Assembly (NCBI RefSeq): GCF_040712315.1
Contig: NC_134019.1
Location: 39,585,873 to 39,649,872 of the forward strand
Reading direction: 5' to 3'
Source of the DNA: Castanea sativa
Taxonomy: Eukaryota > Streptophyta > Magnoliopsida > Fagales > Fagaceae
Length of the DNA: 64,000 bases
Of this stretch, positions 35,860 through 47,739 are shown in pieces. The notes under the pieces were generated by a model, which searched no databases, was not told the DNA's origin, and saw only the letters and a program-made list of their open reading frames with translations. Every line of letters begins with the position of its first letter. Position 1 is the stretch's first letter. The position numbers and the translations under genes were made by a program.

Positions 35860-37051
35860 TTCTTCTTAAAATACCACAACTGCAATGTTAGCAATAAAAA
35901 TAGCTAGTGGTAGAACCCTGCGATGTGCTTACAAATTTGATGACTTTTTTTCTTAAGTAAAAAATGAAAATAGTAGGCGAGACTTATAAGTGTTAATCTT
36001 AAATCCTTCTTAAAATGATGTAATTATTTTTTAACAAAATATAGTTTCTTTTTATGGAAACAAAATATAGTTGATACAATATATTAGGTTTTGTAAATTA
36101 AGCTCTCTATATTTGTCCTTTGAATTTTTTTTTAAAGCAAACATGATACATTTTGCATTCAATTATTATATAAGGCGAAATATTTTGTAAATAATGTAGT
36201 GTGTTGTTAAAATTTGTTTCTTGTGTTCTTTACAAACGATTCATCCTCTATAAGTCTTGAATGGTTTAAAGAGGAAGTAGATATAAGTAAATTTATCACC
36301 GATATTAGAAAAAGAAACAAGACTATAATAACATAAAAAAAAAAGTAATTTTATCAAAATCTATCAACATTACACTGAGAAAGTGACATAATTGTCAATA
36401 AAGTAGATCCTCTTTCTACACAAACATCTCCTTCCAAAGCATCACTGAATTAGATCGAATGGAACGGAAGACTATGCAGATGGGGCTCAATAAAAACATA
36501 GTAACAATAAATACTATATTTTAGCATTCTGATATATATATAGATATAGATTACATCAAACTATAATTTAAGACTTGAAAGCCTAGAGATGAACCACTTG
36601 GAGAACTTTGCTATATCCGTATGAACTGTACTAATATAAGGCTTTTAGCTCATCTACATACTCTAGGTCAATATCAAATTTCATTTTTATACATTTTTTA
36701 AGGACTAAACCATTTACATGTGATTAGAAAGTGAAAAAAAAAAAGGGATTTTTTTTTCCACTAAGAGAGTGGAATTACAAATGGTTAAAATTAATTTATT
36801 AAGAATATGAATCTTTTGTTTGAGGGAATTGATAAAAATTAATTGTTTCCACTAATGTAAGTGTACAATTATTTTATATACTCTTGATTGTTTGTTGTCA
36901 AATTTTATTTTATTTTTTATTAGATTTTATTTCAATCATTGCAAAAGAAATTCAATTTGAAAAAGAATATCATATTTTAAATCAATTATTTCTTATACAA
37001 AATCTTATAAGACTAATCATAAAAATTTATTCCTCACAAATAATTTTTACG
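35860..37051. other. Intron sequence, AT-rich
   Basis: No ORF or element recognised. 36500-36560 (TACAATAAATACTATATTTTAGC-like, then TATATATATAGATATAGA) resembles 56133-56190, perhaps the end of a shared small transposon. Confidence 0.4.
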
Positions 37052-37056
37052 ACACC

Positions 37057-37920
37057 TGTTAGGTTCTAAGGCTTTAGGAACTAATGTATTAGAACTTCAA
37101 TATGTATTATGTTGGCAAACCATGATCAAAACATAGAGTCTAGGTTTAGGCTTGCTCAAAGTGTGATTTAATGTAAAATTAGAATCGAGTGATTGCAGGA
37201 TTTATTGGACAAATCTGCAAGGCTCGATCAATCGAAAATTAGACTTGATCGATCGAAACTCATGCAGATTTAATTTTCTGTAGAAATTCCAATTCAGCCC
37301 AAGCCCATATGACGTGTAGGGTTTTGTATTTCACTCCAAGTATAAAAGGAAAAACCCTAGCTACATTTTAGAGATCTTTGAGAGTTGTGTTGAATCTTCT
37401 GTGAGATTTAGAGGTGTTTATCTTCATACACACACATAGAGTTATCAAGATCAAGATTTGTGTCAAGAACTTGATGATCTCTTTAGTTGCTACATAAAGA
37501 ACATTAAAGAAGGTTTAAAACTTTTGAGTGGAGTCTCAAAGTCACAAGTAGGAGAACTTGTGGTTGCTGCAGATCAAAGAAAGAAGTAATACGTGGACTC
37601 GGAGCTGTCACGTGGTCGTTGTAGTATGTTTTCTACTCGAGGAGCAATAGGATGTTAGTGGTCTAAGTTCTATTGTAAAAACTTCAGTTCTTTCATAGTA
37701 GATCTGTTTTTACCTTGAGGATAGCTAGGTTAAATCCTCCTCAGGTTTTTTACCAGTTGAGTTTTCCAGGGTCATTATATCATGGTGTTCTTTATATTTC
37801 CACTTTATTTGCATGATATGATATTATTGTGTTAACCTAGAATTGAATATTTTATCTAAGTAATCACTTAGCTAAATAACTAGGTTAAAAAACTTGTAAT
37901 AAAGGGTCTAAAAACATACA
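37057..37920 (+). mobile_element. Family B solo LTR with ACACC target duplication
   Basis: 864 bp starting TGTTAGGTTCTAAG and ending AAAAACATACA, flanked by ACACC at 37052-37056 and 37921-37925. Homologous to 11929-12791. No internal domain. It lies in the CNL intron in the orientation opposite to the gene and contains a TATAAAAGG promoter-like box near 37342. Confidence 0.92.
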
Positions 37921-38129
37921 ACACCTATAGATAATTAGTACATGAAAATAAATCCATTTTCTTTAATAATATCTTGTTTAATTACATAGCACAAACTTGG
38001 GCTTTCCTTAAAAAAACCAAATAAATAAAACCCTTAGGCTTAGGCTACTACTTTATTGAACTTTAAGTTTGGCCATTTGTCAATTTTATGTTTGGAGTGA
38101 CAAAATTCGTTTAAACGTTTAATTATATT

Positions 38130-38617
38130 TGATAGGACCAACGAACCTTCTGTCCCAGACGAACCCACCATGCACCTCCGTCTATCTTGCCATGTCATGG
38201 GCGAAGAAACGCAAGACATTAAATGGAGTATTCAGTACCTTGAACAGTTACAAAACCAGCTGTCAGACCGTTGGAAGCCCATCAAAACCTACATTACTGA
38301 GCCTAGAGGCGTTACAAAAATGGCACTAAAGCCACCATAAAAGTCACAACGGCTAGAAGCAATGGAGCCATATATAAACACTACTCGAAACCAAATAAGG
38401 TGCAGATCCTAATATACAAATACGCCATAGCTCTGATATTCTAAGCTCTCATACTTTCTTAAAGCTTCTATACACTAACTTTATCATCGGAGACTCTGTG
38501 GTAGGCACCACACTGGTGACCACCTAAGGAGGGTTTTCCACAATAATTTCCAGTACAGGGACGAGGTTGCTGACTCATCTGGACGAACTTACTCGACTGA
38601 TGATTTCCACATCACCA
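38130..38617 (+). repeat. 5' LTR of the gypsy element
   Basis: 488 bp; includes a TATATAAACACT promoter-like site near 38370. It is a direct repeat of 47247-47734. Confidence 0.93.
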
Positions 38618-38620
38618 ATT

Positions 38621-38638
38621 TGGCGCTGTCTGTGGGAA
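38621..38638 (+). promoter_or_regulatory. Primer-binding site of the gypsy element
   Basis: TGGCGCTGTCTGTGGGAA lies 3 nt after the 5' LTR. TGGCGCCGTCTGTGGGAA-like sites occupy this position in related plant gypsy elements. The exact tRNA was not determined. Confidence 0.75.
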
Positions 38639-38693
38639 TGTCATTTTCATACTTAGGTTCGAGAGCATAGTTCTATTCAACTCACAAGTCCAG

Positions 38694-39669
38694 ATGGAGT
38701 TCAACATTCCCCAAGATTCTGCAGCATTAGCTCTGCAAATCCAGACACTTACAGCCAGTGTGGAGGAGCTTATCAGGCAGAACCAGGAGATGAGACTGCA
38801 GCTGTAGCAAGAGGAGAATCGGTCTGGGACCAACCGGGATGACGATGGAGATAGCCAAAGAAGGAATGACTGCCGAAGACCAGCCACTCCAAAAGGACCG
38901 AGATCGGACCTTCTCAAGGAAATGAGAAAGGAGATGGACGAGTTGAGAAGCACAATTAAGGAAAAAACAGACCAGAGCTTGGATAGGATGGTCAGGAGGA
39001 CAGATTCACCCTTCACGACAGCGTTCCTGGAATGCCCAATGCTGTCAAAGTTTTGTCCACTTCAGCTCGAGTCATTCGACGGGCTGAAAGACCCTCTGGA
39101 TCACCTTAACACTTTCAAGACAACTCTAGGTCTTCAACAACTCCCTGACGAGATACTATGCTGTTCTTTTCCCACCACTCTCAAAGGAGTTGCATGGGAG
39201 TGGTTCACAAAGTTACCAACGTCATCCATAGACAACTTTGAGAAGTTGGGCAATTCCTTCTTACACCACTTCGTCGGGGGACAATGCCCAAGAAGGCCAG
39301 CAGACCACCTGCTTACCATTAGACAAGGAGAAAAGGAGACCTTGAGGTCATGCGTGAAGCGTTTCACTCGAGAAACATTAGAGGTTCACGAAGCAGATGA
39401 TAAAGTACAGCTAATGACTTTTAAGGTTGCTTTGAAGTCTAGGGAGTTCGTGGTCTCACTCGCGAAGAGTCCCCCTTAAGACAATGGCAGAGATGCTCGT
39501 AAAGGTGTAGAAGTACATGAACACCAAAGATGCCCTAGCAACAATAGAAGATTTAGAGAAGTCCAGTGAGAGGGGAAGAAAGGAAGACAACCAAAGAGGA
39601 CGAAAAAGGGAGCGGACAGATCATCAGAATATTGAAGGGAATAAATGGAAAGATGATTAAACCCCTCGG
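38694..39669 (+). pseudogene. Gypsy gag
   Basis: From ATG 38694 the frame reads MEFNIPQDSAALALQIQTLT..., a coiled-coil-prone leader, and then the retrotransposon gag domain (about 39040-39470: FCPLQLESFDGLKDPLDHLN..., EWFTKLP, ...RQGEKETLRSCVKRFTRETL). An internal TAG lies at 38805. A one-base insertion near 39476 moves the frame to that of pol, after which TMAEMLVKV(TAG)KYM and a basic segment continue; TAG at 39508, TAA at 39658. Gag forms the virus-like particle. It is not expressible as one protein in this copy. Confidence 0.88.
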
Positions 39670-42600
39670 ATGGTAAAATTCACTCCTTTAGTTATGCCTG
39701 TTGATAAAATTTTGGTGCAAATTAAAGATGAGCATTACCTCAAACGGCCAAGGCCATTGCGCTCGTTACCCAATGTGCGTGATAAGAAGAAATATTGTTG
39801 TTTCCACAAGGATCACGGCCACTACATAGAAGATTGTAGAGACCTAAAGGAGCAGATAGAAGAACTCATCTAGAAAGGGAAGTTGCAGAAATATGTCACG
39901 AAATAAGACTCCAGCAGGTCCAAAGATAATAATAAGAACAAGCACGAAGCCTCTCAAAGGGACAAAGACCACAAATTAAATCATCCACAGAGTGCAATTG
40001 GGGAGATAAAGACGATCACAGGTGGGCCATCCATAGGAGGATCGTTTAGATCCCTCAAGAAATCACAGTAGAGGCAGGTGAATAGCATCCATAAGATTCC
40101 ACCCCTGAAGCAGAAACGGGCGAATAGGGACATCCTTTTCTCAGAAGAAGACGCTAGAGGAGTGAAGCAGCCGCATGACGACCTCCTAGTTATAATGCTT
40201 ATGATAAAGGGGTTTAACCCCAGGAGAATCCTTGTGGACAACGGTAGCTCTCCGGACATCATCTACCTCTCTGCCTTTCAACAGTTGAAGTTGGATCCAG
40301 GAAAACTGTGTCCCTTTGAGTCCCCTCTCGTCAGCTTCAGTGGGGATAGAGTGTACCCCAATGGCATAGTGACATTGATGGTCATAGTGGGGTTTTACTC
40401 ATGACAACTGACTTGTTAGCTAGATTTCCTGGTGATAGACTGCCCTTCTTCATACAACGTGATTATTGGGAGGCCTATTCTTAATCGTTGGAAGACAGCC
40501 ACATCTACCTACTGCCTGAAAGTAAAGTTCCCATCAGAAAATGGTGTAGGCAAGGTAAAAGGAGATCAAGTGCTGGCTAGGGAGTGCTACCAAGCAGTGT
40601 TAGCTGTGAAAGAAAACCATACATGGATGATCGAGGAGAAAGAAGAAGAGAAGGTGAAAGCCTTGGTAATTGTGGAGTTGGTAGACGGAAAGCCAACGAA
40701 GAATACAAGGGTAGGGACGACCCTGAGTATAGAAATGAGGAGGAGACTAGTCCAATTCCTCAAGGAGAACCTGGACGTCTAGATCCACAAGGATATGCCA
40801 GGAATATCCACAGAGATCATCCAACACAAGCTAAACGTAGATCCCGAGAAAAAGCCCGTCCAACAGAGACAACGTGTCTTTGCTCTAGAACGAAACTAGA
40901 TAATCATGGACAAGGTCAATAAACTGCTACCAGCAGACTTCATCAGGGAGGTCTATTACCTGGACTAGCTCGCAAATGTCGTCCTCTTAAAGAAGGCAAA
41001 TGGGAAATGGAGGATGTGCGTAGACTTCACGGACCTAAACAAGGCTTGCCCAAAGGATAGCTTTCCCCTGCCAAGGATTGATCAACTGGTGGATTCCATA
41101 GCAAGACCTAGGCTCCTGACATTCATGGATACGTTCTTGGGGTACAATCAAATAAAAAAGGCAGAAGAGGACTAGGAGAAAGCTACCTTCATCACAAGCC
41201 AAGGGCTCCATTGCTACAAGGTGATGTCCTTCGGACTGAAAATCGCAGGAGTGACCTACTAGAGGTTAGTAAACAAAATGTTCAGCAAACAGATCGAAAG
41301 GAACATGGAAGTGTACGTGGATGACATGCTCGTCAAGAGCAAAGAAGAGTCTGCTCACCTGGACGACCTCCAAGAGATGTTCACCACTCTCAGGCAGTAC
41401 CAAATGAAGTTAAACTCCAGCAAGTGCAGCTTTGGGGTAGCGTCAGGGAAGTTCTTAGGGTTCATGGTGTCCCAAAGAGTGATAGAAGCAAACCCAGAGA
41501 AGGTGCGAGTCATACTAGAGATGACGTCGCCCAAGACCGTGAAGGAAGTATAGAAACTCATAAGAAGGACAACATCACTCAACAAGTTTGTCTCTAAAGC
41601 CATGGACAAATGCCTGCCTTTCTTCAAGATGCTGAAGCAAGCCTTCGCTTGGACGGACGAGTGTGAGAAAGCTTTCTAGGAGCTTAAGCACTACCTAAGC
41701 AATTTATCCCTCCTGAGCCCGTCCAAAGAGGGAGAAAACCTATATTTATACTTAGCAGTGTCAGCTACAGTTGTGAGCGCAACCTTGATTTGGAAAGAGG
41801 GCAGAACACACCTCCCAATTTACTATGTTAGTCAAGCCTTCCAAGGGGTAAAAGCCAATTACCCACAGATCGAGAAGATTGCATTCGCCTTGGTTGTAGT
41901 TTCACGCAAGTTGCGCCCCTACTTCTAGGTGAACCCTATTTTGGTGATGACGGACAAACCTATAAAGAAGTCTATGAACAAGCCCGAGGCTGTAGGAAGG
42001 ATGATCTAGTGGGCAATCGAACTTAGCCAATTCGACATTGAGTACCACCCCAGAACAGCTATCAAGGCGCGGGCACTATCGGACTTCATCGCCGAATTCA
42101 TAATCCCAGACAAGGATAGGGCACTAGACAAAGCAAAAAGATGGACGATCTAAACTGACGGTTCGTCAACCCGAAAGAGGAGTGGAGTAGGGGTCATTAT
42201 CATCACCCCAGAAGGAGAGACACTCAAATCCAGAGGTCAGCTAACATTCCCGCCCACCAACAATGAAGCTGAGTATGAAGGAATACTGATGGGACTAAGG
42301 GTCGAAAAGGCGCTAGGAGCCAAAAACTTGCTTTTCTAGAGTGATTCAAAGCTGGTCGTGGGGCAGATAAAGGGGGATTATGAGGTAAAGAAGAAAAGAA
42401 TGCAAAAATACCAAAGGCTGACAAAGAGTTTGACACAGGAGTTTGATTGGGTAGAGTTCACACAGGTTCCCAGAAGCCAGAATATGGGGGCAGACGAGTA
42501 GTTGAAGAAGTCCTCAATCTTGAAGAATGAAGAAGTCCTCACCATCGCAATCCATAATGAAAGCAGTTGGATGACCCCAATCTTGTCCTTCCTTCAGGAC

Positions 42601-43737
42601 AGACAGCTTCCATAGGACATCGAGGAGGCTATGAAGGTCAGGAAAAGGGAAGCTAGGTTCACGATCTTGAACGACACCCTATACAAAAGAGGCTTCTCTA
42701 TGCCTTACTAAAAGTGCGTAGATGAGGGGGAAGCCAAATACATTCTGGAAGAGATCCATGAAGGAATTTACGGAGACCATGCAGGCACAAGATCCCTGGT
42801 AAGCAAGGTTATCAGAACAAATTACTTCTGGCCTACTTTGTAGAAGGATGCAAGGGAGTTTGTGAAGAGATGCGACAAATGCCAAAGGTTTAGGAATGTT
42901 CAATGCATCTTAATAGAGAGACTGACGCCAATAGCCTCCCCGTGGTCGTATGCCCAGTGGGAGATTGACATCGTCAGCCTATTACCCCAAGGTAAGAGAT
43001 AGGTAAAATTTTTGCTAGTCGCTATTAACTATTTCACAAAATGGGTTGAACTAGAAGCACTATCAACCATCACGGAGGCAAAGATCTAGAACTTCGTGTG
43101 GAAGAACATAGTTTGCTGATTCTGGGTACCACAGATGATCATATCGAATAACGGGCGGCCAGTTTGACAATCAACGCTTCAGGGACTTCTATTCAGGGCT
43201 AGGGGTCAAGTACCAATTCTCATCCTTGGGTCACCCCCAAGCTAATGGTCAGACGGAAGTGACGAACTAGACACTACTCAAGATCATCAGAGCTCGGTTG
43301 GATAATGCAAAGGGCGCTTGGCCAGAGGAGTTGCCCAATGTCCTGTGGGCGTACAGGACTACAGCAAGAACCCTGATAGGAGAGACCCCTTCAGGCTCAC
43401 CTATGGCATCGAGGCAGTAATCCCAGCTGAAGTGGGAATCACTAGCATGAGACGAGAAGTCTTCCATGAAGGCAGTAATAATGATCAATTAAGAGTCAAC
43501 CTGGATTGCTTGGATGAATTCAGAGACAGAGCATCCCATAAGATGATGAAGTACCAGCAGAAGATTGCCAACTACTACCACAAGAGAGTGAAGCTCAGAC
43601 AACTTAACATAGGAGACCTCGTACTGCGCAAAGTCAGACCTCGTCCTGCGCAAAGTCACACTTGCTACCAAGGACCCAACCTAAGGGAAGCTTGGCCCAA
43701 CCTAGGAAGGACCCTACAAGGTCACTCATTATTCTAG
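39670..43737 (+). pseudogene. Gypsy pol (protease, RT, two RNase H domains, integrase) with many TAG stops
   Basis: One frame (continuous with the late gag frame) holds: zinc-knuckle-like [14 protein letters not shown] (39796-39837); protease with [11 protein letters not shown] (40228-40260); reverse transcriptase with CVDFTDLNKACPKD and VYVDDM (41311-41328); RT-linked RNase H (about 41700-41950); a second RNase H starting TDGSSTRKRSGVGV (42154 on); integrase with a HHCC finger (H 42763/42778, C 42871/42880), and a core where SDNG has become SNNG, losing a catalytic Asp; GHPQANGQTE follows. Two compensating indels (about 43158 and 43390) are the only frame breaks before a 22-bp duplication near 43640. 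There are about 19 TAG but only 3 TAA and 2 TGA. Not functional. Confidence 0.92.
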
Positions 43738-43932
43738 GCAAGGCAGCTATCACCAAGAAATGTTGGACGGGAAGAAACTACCACGACCATGGAACATTGA
43801 GCATTTGAAAAGGTACCATCAATAAATGTAATGGACGATTGTATTCGTGTTTGAAATATAGCAATAAAAAAACTATTCAGCCAACATTCCAATGTGATGC
43901 GTGCAAATCTAGAAGCCTAAAAACAAAAAATT
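43738..43932 (+). other. Pol 3' end / start of 3' non-coding region
   Basis: Continues an integrase C-terminal-like GRNYHDHGTLSI-type remnant in another frame (…CWTGRNYHDHGTLSI…, about 43762-43800), then becomes non-coding. Confidence 0.35.
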
Positions 43933-44330
43933 GGCTAAGTAATAAGATTATGCCTAGACGGATGAAAATTATTGATGAAGCCAAGTGACAAGATCCCTTA
44001 AATGGGTGTAAGTCACCTAAATATTGGCTAAGTACTAGGATTCCGCCCAGATGGATGTAAATTATTGACGAAGCCAAGTAATGGGTGTAAGTGACCTAAA
44101 TATTGGCAAAGTAATAAGATTCCGCCCAAATGAATGTAAATTACTGACGAAGCCAACTAAAAGATCCCTTAAATGGGTGTAAGTCACCTAAAAAGAGGCT
44201 AAGTAATAAAATTCCGTCTAGACGCATGTAAATTACTAGCGAAGATAAGTGACTAGATCCCTTAAATGGGTGTAAGTCACTTAAAAAACAACTAAGTAAT
44301 GAAATTCTGCCTAGACGAATGTAAGCCTAA
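43933..44330 (+). repeat. Tandem repeat, ~92-bp unit, about 4.5 copies
   Basis: Units begin GGCTAAGTAATAAGATT at 43933, 44026, 44105, 44197 and a partial at 44290. Each contains GATGTAAATTA...GACGAAGCCAAGTGA and CCCTTAAATGGGTGTAAGTC; the second unit has a 13-bp deletion. Tandem arrays near the 3' end are common in Tat/Ogre-type elements. Confidence 0.9.
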
Positions 44331-44391
44331 TCTAAGGGTTAAGCATAACGAAAAACAAACCAACGGAAGCAAGAAAGTAAGCAGGTAAACA

Positions 44392-44393
<2 letters not shown>

Positions 44394-44430
<37 letters not shown>
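44394..44430. repeat. (TA)n microsatellite
   Basis: Alternating AT for about 36 bases between the tandem array and the antisense ORF region. Confidence 0.95.
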
Positions 44431-44432
<2 letters not shown>

Positions 44433-44559
44433 TATCTGAACTGAAAGCCCATAAATGCTAGGCAAGAAATATTGTTCTCACGTTATAATTAAAAGCCCAA
44501 AAACATACTAGGCACCAAAAAAATAGAAATAAAAGGGAAAAATAAAAACATAGATGTCT

Positions 44560-45395
44560 TTGACAAACAAGTTCATGCATTGGCCTCTTCACCACCAGCG
44601 TCAGTAGGCTATGGAATATCTCCTGCGGGAGCAACGGCAGTAGTCTGAGTAGCCTGGGCAGCCTCATCCTGAGCCATCTCTTGGTCCGCCACCTCTAGAT
44701 CCAAGCTCTCTAAGTCTACTCCGGTGGGGTGCTTGACAAGGTACCGTGTCAGGAGCTTGAAACCTTTGTAGTACCAGCTGAAGAGCACAGTATTGTACTT
44801 GTCAGTCTACTAAAAGGCCTCGACAGACTTGGATACGACGGTCTTTACCCTCTCCTTTACGGCCTAGAGTTGCTTGTCCTTCTCCAAGGTCAGTTGCCTC
44901 TTAGACCTCAAGTTGTCGGACAAGACCCTCCCCATTTCCTTGGCAGTGTTGGCCTCATCCATGGCTGAGATAAAGTCCTTCTTTAGCTTTGAGTTCTTTG
45001 CCTCCAGACCCTGCAACTTGGACCCCGTGGATATAGCCTTTGCCTCCTGGCTCAGGTACTCCGAGGTAATGTGAATAGTCTCCCCCAGAACCTGAAAAGA
45101 GGATCCATCTCTCAGAGCTAGGCAAAAGAAGAAAAAGGGAAAGGCAAATGGTACAAGTTTACTACTTGGACGAGTTTGTGGATGTGACAACCCACAATCT
45201 CATTGGAAGGCACGCCAGAAAGGACCTAGAGGTCTTTGGTGGTAAAGGCGTTCTGTGCCCTCGTCATTACAAGGCTAGTGTCGTCCCAGATACTGGATGA
45301 CCTTGAAGCAGCCTTCTCCTTCCCCTTGTTAGCCAAGCACAACTTCTTTGTTCGAGGGGTGATCTCCTCCACTGAGGTGGTCAAGGAAGCAATCC
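44560..45395 (-). pseudogene. Decayed continuation of the antisense ORF
   Basis: On the minus strand, after the stop at 45396, broken open segments continue, including a coiled-coil-like stretch at 44864-45100 (…LEAKNSKLKKDFISAMDEAN…LEKDKQL) and an acidic tail around 44580-44720. They look like the mutated C-terminal half of the antisense protein. Confidence 0.45.
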
Positions 45396-46553
45396 TCATT
45401 GCTTCGAGACGGAGGTGGTTGGGGTGACGGGAGTCCCTTTCTCCACTACACGCACTACCCTCTTCCCGAGGTTGGAAAGAGGCTCGTTCTTCTTTGCCCT
45501 CATCTTCACGTACATCTCTTGGTCAAATTTTGTCGTCATCTCTGCGGAGGAGAAACACTTAGTAAAAAAAAAAAAAAGAGCAACGAAGCAAATGGACACT
45601 TACTTTTCTCTTCAATCTTTATAGCACGCAGAACGTAGGTGGAAAGCTTTAGACCAAGGCAATGACGAGCCAAGGTTCGTGGGTCAACCAGGTCGTCAAA
45701 ATTGGCAATCGTCTTCGTGTACTCTACAACTACCTCGACGCGATGCCTGTACCTGCTCTTGAGCTTGGGACGCTTTTTAACTACACAGACACAACGGACA
45801 GGAAAGTTAGCAATGATAAAAAAAACAATAAATATATAAAGAACAAAGAATGAAAGAGCACTTGTAGAAAGACGACGCACCTAGACTCAGGGTTCTCCAA
45901 CGACGGAGCAACCTAGTGACGTCACCCCAAACTTCATCAGAAAGAGTCTCCCAATCATCCCTAGACACAAAGAAGAACTGGGATCTCCAGTATCTGAAGG
46001 ACGAGGGTAGATCAGTGACGATCCTAGCCTTCCTGACCCAGGGCACCAGCTCATAGTACCCATACTCTTTGGACTCCTTTAAACGGTATAGGTAAGTGAA
46101 CTCGTCCACCCTGATCATGTTTCCTTCGGTGGCAGCCAGCCATATCTCCATACAGCTGATCACTATCCTCCATGAGTTTGGCATAAGTTGCCCTGGAGCA
46201 ATGTTGAAATGACTCAAAAGCTGCATAATGAATGGGTGGACGGGAAACCTAAGCCCACATTGGAAAGTAGCTTCGTAGAAGCACACCTCCCCAGGCGAAA
46301 AGAGGCAGGCTTGTTCCTCTTTATGAGGATGACGAATCCTAACCCTCTCGGGAAATTGAAACCTATCCCTAAACCTAGAGAGAGTCTCAGCATCCAGGCC
46401 ACACTCCTCCCCAAGGGTAGAAAAAGCCTTGACCTCCATTGGGCCAGAAGCCACAGTGTCTTCCTCCACCTCAATAGGGTCATCGCTAGATGACAACCCT
46501 ATATTAAGCTCACTGGATCTCACCTCCAACATCACTCTCCGCTCACCCACCAA
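45396..46553 (-). CDS. Antisense spliced ORF of the gypsy element (putative gypsy-type transposon domain)
   Basis: Three exons join in phase: 46553-45881 (donor TCTAG|GTGCGT), 45780-45604 (acceptor GTGTAG|TTAAAA; donor GAAAA|GTAAGT) and 45541-45396 (acceptor CCGCAG|AGATG; stop TGA). The predicted 331-residue protein has FYEATFQCGLRFPVHPFIMQ and a PNSWRIVISCMEIW segment (exon 1), which recall the Pfam 'putative gypsy type transposon' domain. Exon 2 reads VKKRPKLKSRYRHRVEVVVEYTK.... Function unknown; antisense ORFs downstream of pol are described for Tat/Ogre-type elements. It is transcribed (if at all) in the same direction as the CNL gene in whose intron it lies. Exon structure is inferred. 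Confidence 0.6.
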
Positions 46554-47246
46554 TTCCTCAAACCAATCAACGGATTGATGGAGTTAGGGGAACAAATTAA
46601 CCAACACTACACTTAAGCTATTGCCCTTAAACACAAAACCTTCAACTAAAGGGTGAAAGGTGCGAGAAACTTCTAGAGAAACCCCCAAACGCGCAAAGAG
46701 AAATGAGACAAAAGGGCAAAGTATCCTAACTTTAGGGCTACCAACCATGGAACCCAAGAAAAAAAAGAAAATGGAGCAAAGTCCTAAAAACCAAAAACAA
46801 AAAAAGAAAAGAAAAATCAGAAACCCTTACAAATTACCTATGATACAAAGAGTAAAGAAGGTGAGAAGAAGCCGTACCTCAAGAAAAAGCAACCCCAGAA
46901 GGAAGAAACGCAGAAAATCGCAGAAAGAATAGCTCGGGGAAAAAGAAGCACAGAGCAGTAATGGCGGAGAAAACAGAAAGTGAAAAAGAAAGAGAAAAGA
47001 AAGGAGGTTTAAAAACTAGTAACAAAAAACTGAAAATCAGCAGGAAATCCAAGAGATACATGAGTAGGGTATTAACTCCACCAGTTAGAACGTGCCATGT
47101 GGCCACGATGTGTACGGCGTCGCCACTACGAATTAAATGCGGAACAGAAACCTAAGGGTCATGTTTGAGTAAGAAACCTTTCACCTTCTGGTGGTCGTCA
47201 TGACACGTAAGGACGACCCAAGAACCTGGAGGGGGGGGGGGGCAGC
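46554..47246. other. Gypsy 3' non-coding region and polypurine tract
   Basis: A long A-rich stretch (46650-47040) yields lysine-rich ORFs in one direction, which I take as compositional artefacts. It would be the promoter/leader side of the antisense ORF. GGAGGGGGGGGGGGGG at 47228-47242, just before the 3' LTR, is the likely polypurine primer. Confidence 0.55.
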
Positions 47247-47734
47247 TGATAGGACCAATGAACCTTCTATCCCAAATGAACCCACCATGCACCTTCGTCT
47301 ATCTTGCCACGTCATGGACAAAGAAACGCAAGCCATTAAATGGAGTATTCAGTACCTCGAACAGTTACAAAACTAATTGTCAGACTATTGGAAGCCAATC
47401 AAAACCTACATTACTGAGCCTAGAGGCGTTACAAAAATGGCACTAAAGCCACCATAAAAGCCACAACGGCTAGAAGCAATGGAGCCATATATCAACACTC
47501 CTCGAAACCAAATAAGGTACAGATCCTAATATACAAATACGCCGTAGTTTTGATATTCTAAGCTCTCATACTTTTTTAAAGCTTCTATATGCTGACTTTA
47601 TCATTGGAGATTCTATGGCAAGCACCACACTGGTGACCACCTAAGGAGGGTTTTTCACGACAATTTCAGGTATATGGACGAGGTTGCTGACTCATCTGGA
47701 CGAATCTACTCGACTGACGATTTCGACATCATCA
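47247..47734 (+). repeat. 3' LTR of the gypsy element
   Basis: 488 bp, same length as the 5' LTR, ending ACATCATCA and followed by ATATT. Confidence 0.93.
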
Positions 47735-47739
47735 ATATT

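Larger units (their letters stand above)
38130..47734 (+). mobile_element. Ty3/gypsy retrotransposon, Tat-like (dual RNase H), TSD ATATT
   Basis: Direct LTRs of 488 bp (38130-38617, 47247-47734) with TGATAGGACC...CA ends are flanked by ATATT (38125-38129, 47735-47739). Order: primer-binding site, gag, zinc-knuckle segment, protease, reverse transcriptase, RNase H, a second RNase H-like domain, integrase, tandem repeats, antisense ORF, poly-G tract, 3' LTR. The additional RNase H domain and antisense ORF are known in the Tat/Ogre group. The LTRs differ by roughly a tenth by eye, mostly by transitions, so it is an old insertion inside the CNL intron. Confidence 0.95.

Noticed and set aside
38694..43737. 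Amber read-through or a variant genetic code for the gypsy element
   Set aside because: TAG stops are dispersed through every domain, a catalytic Asp of integrase is lost and indels are present, so decay by C-to-T change is the simpler account; kept only as an alternative.
46660..47155. Lysine-rich plus-strand ORFs near the gypsy 3' end
   Set aside because: A-rich composition explains them; they lie upstream of the antisense ORF and have no domain.
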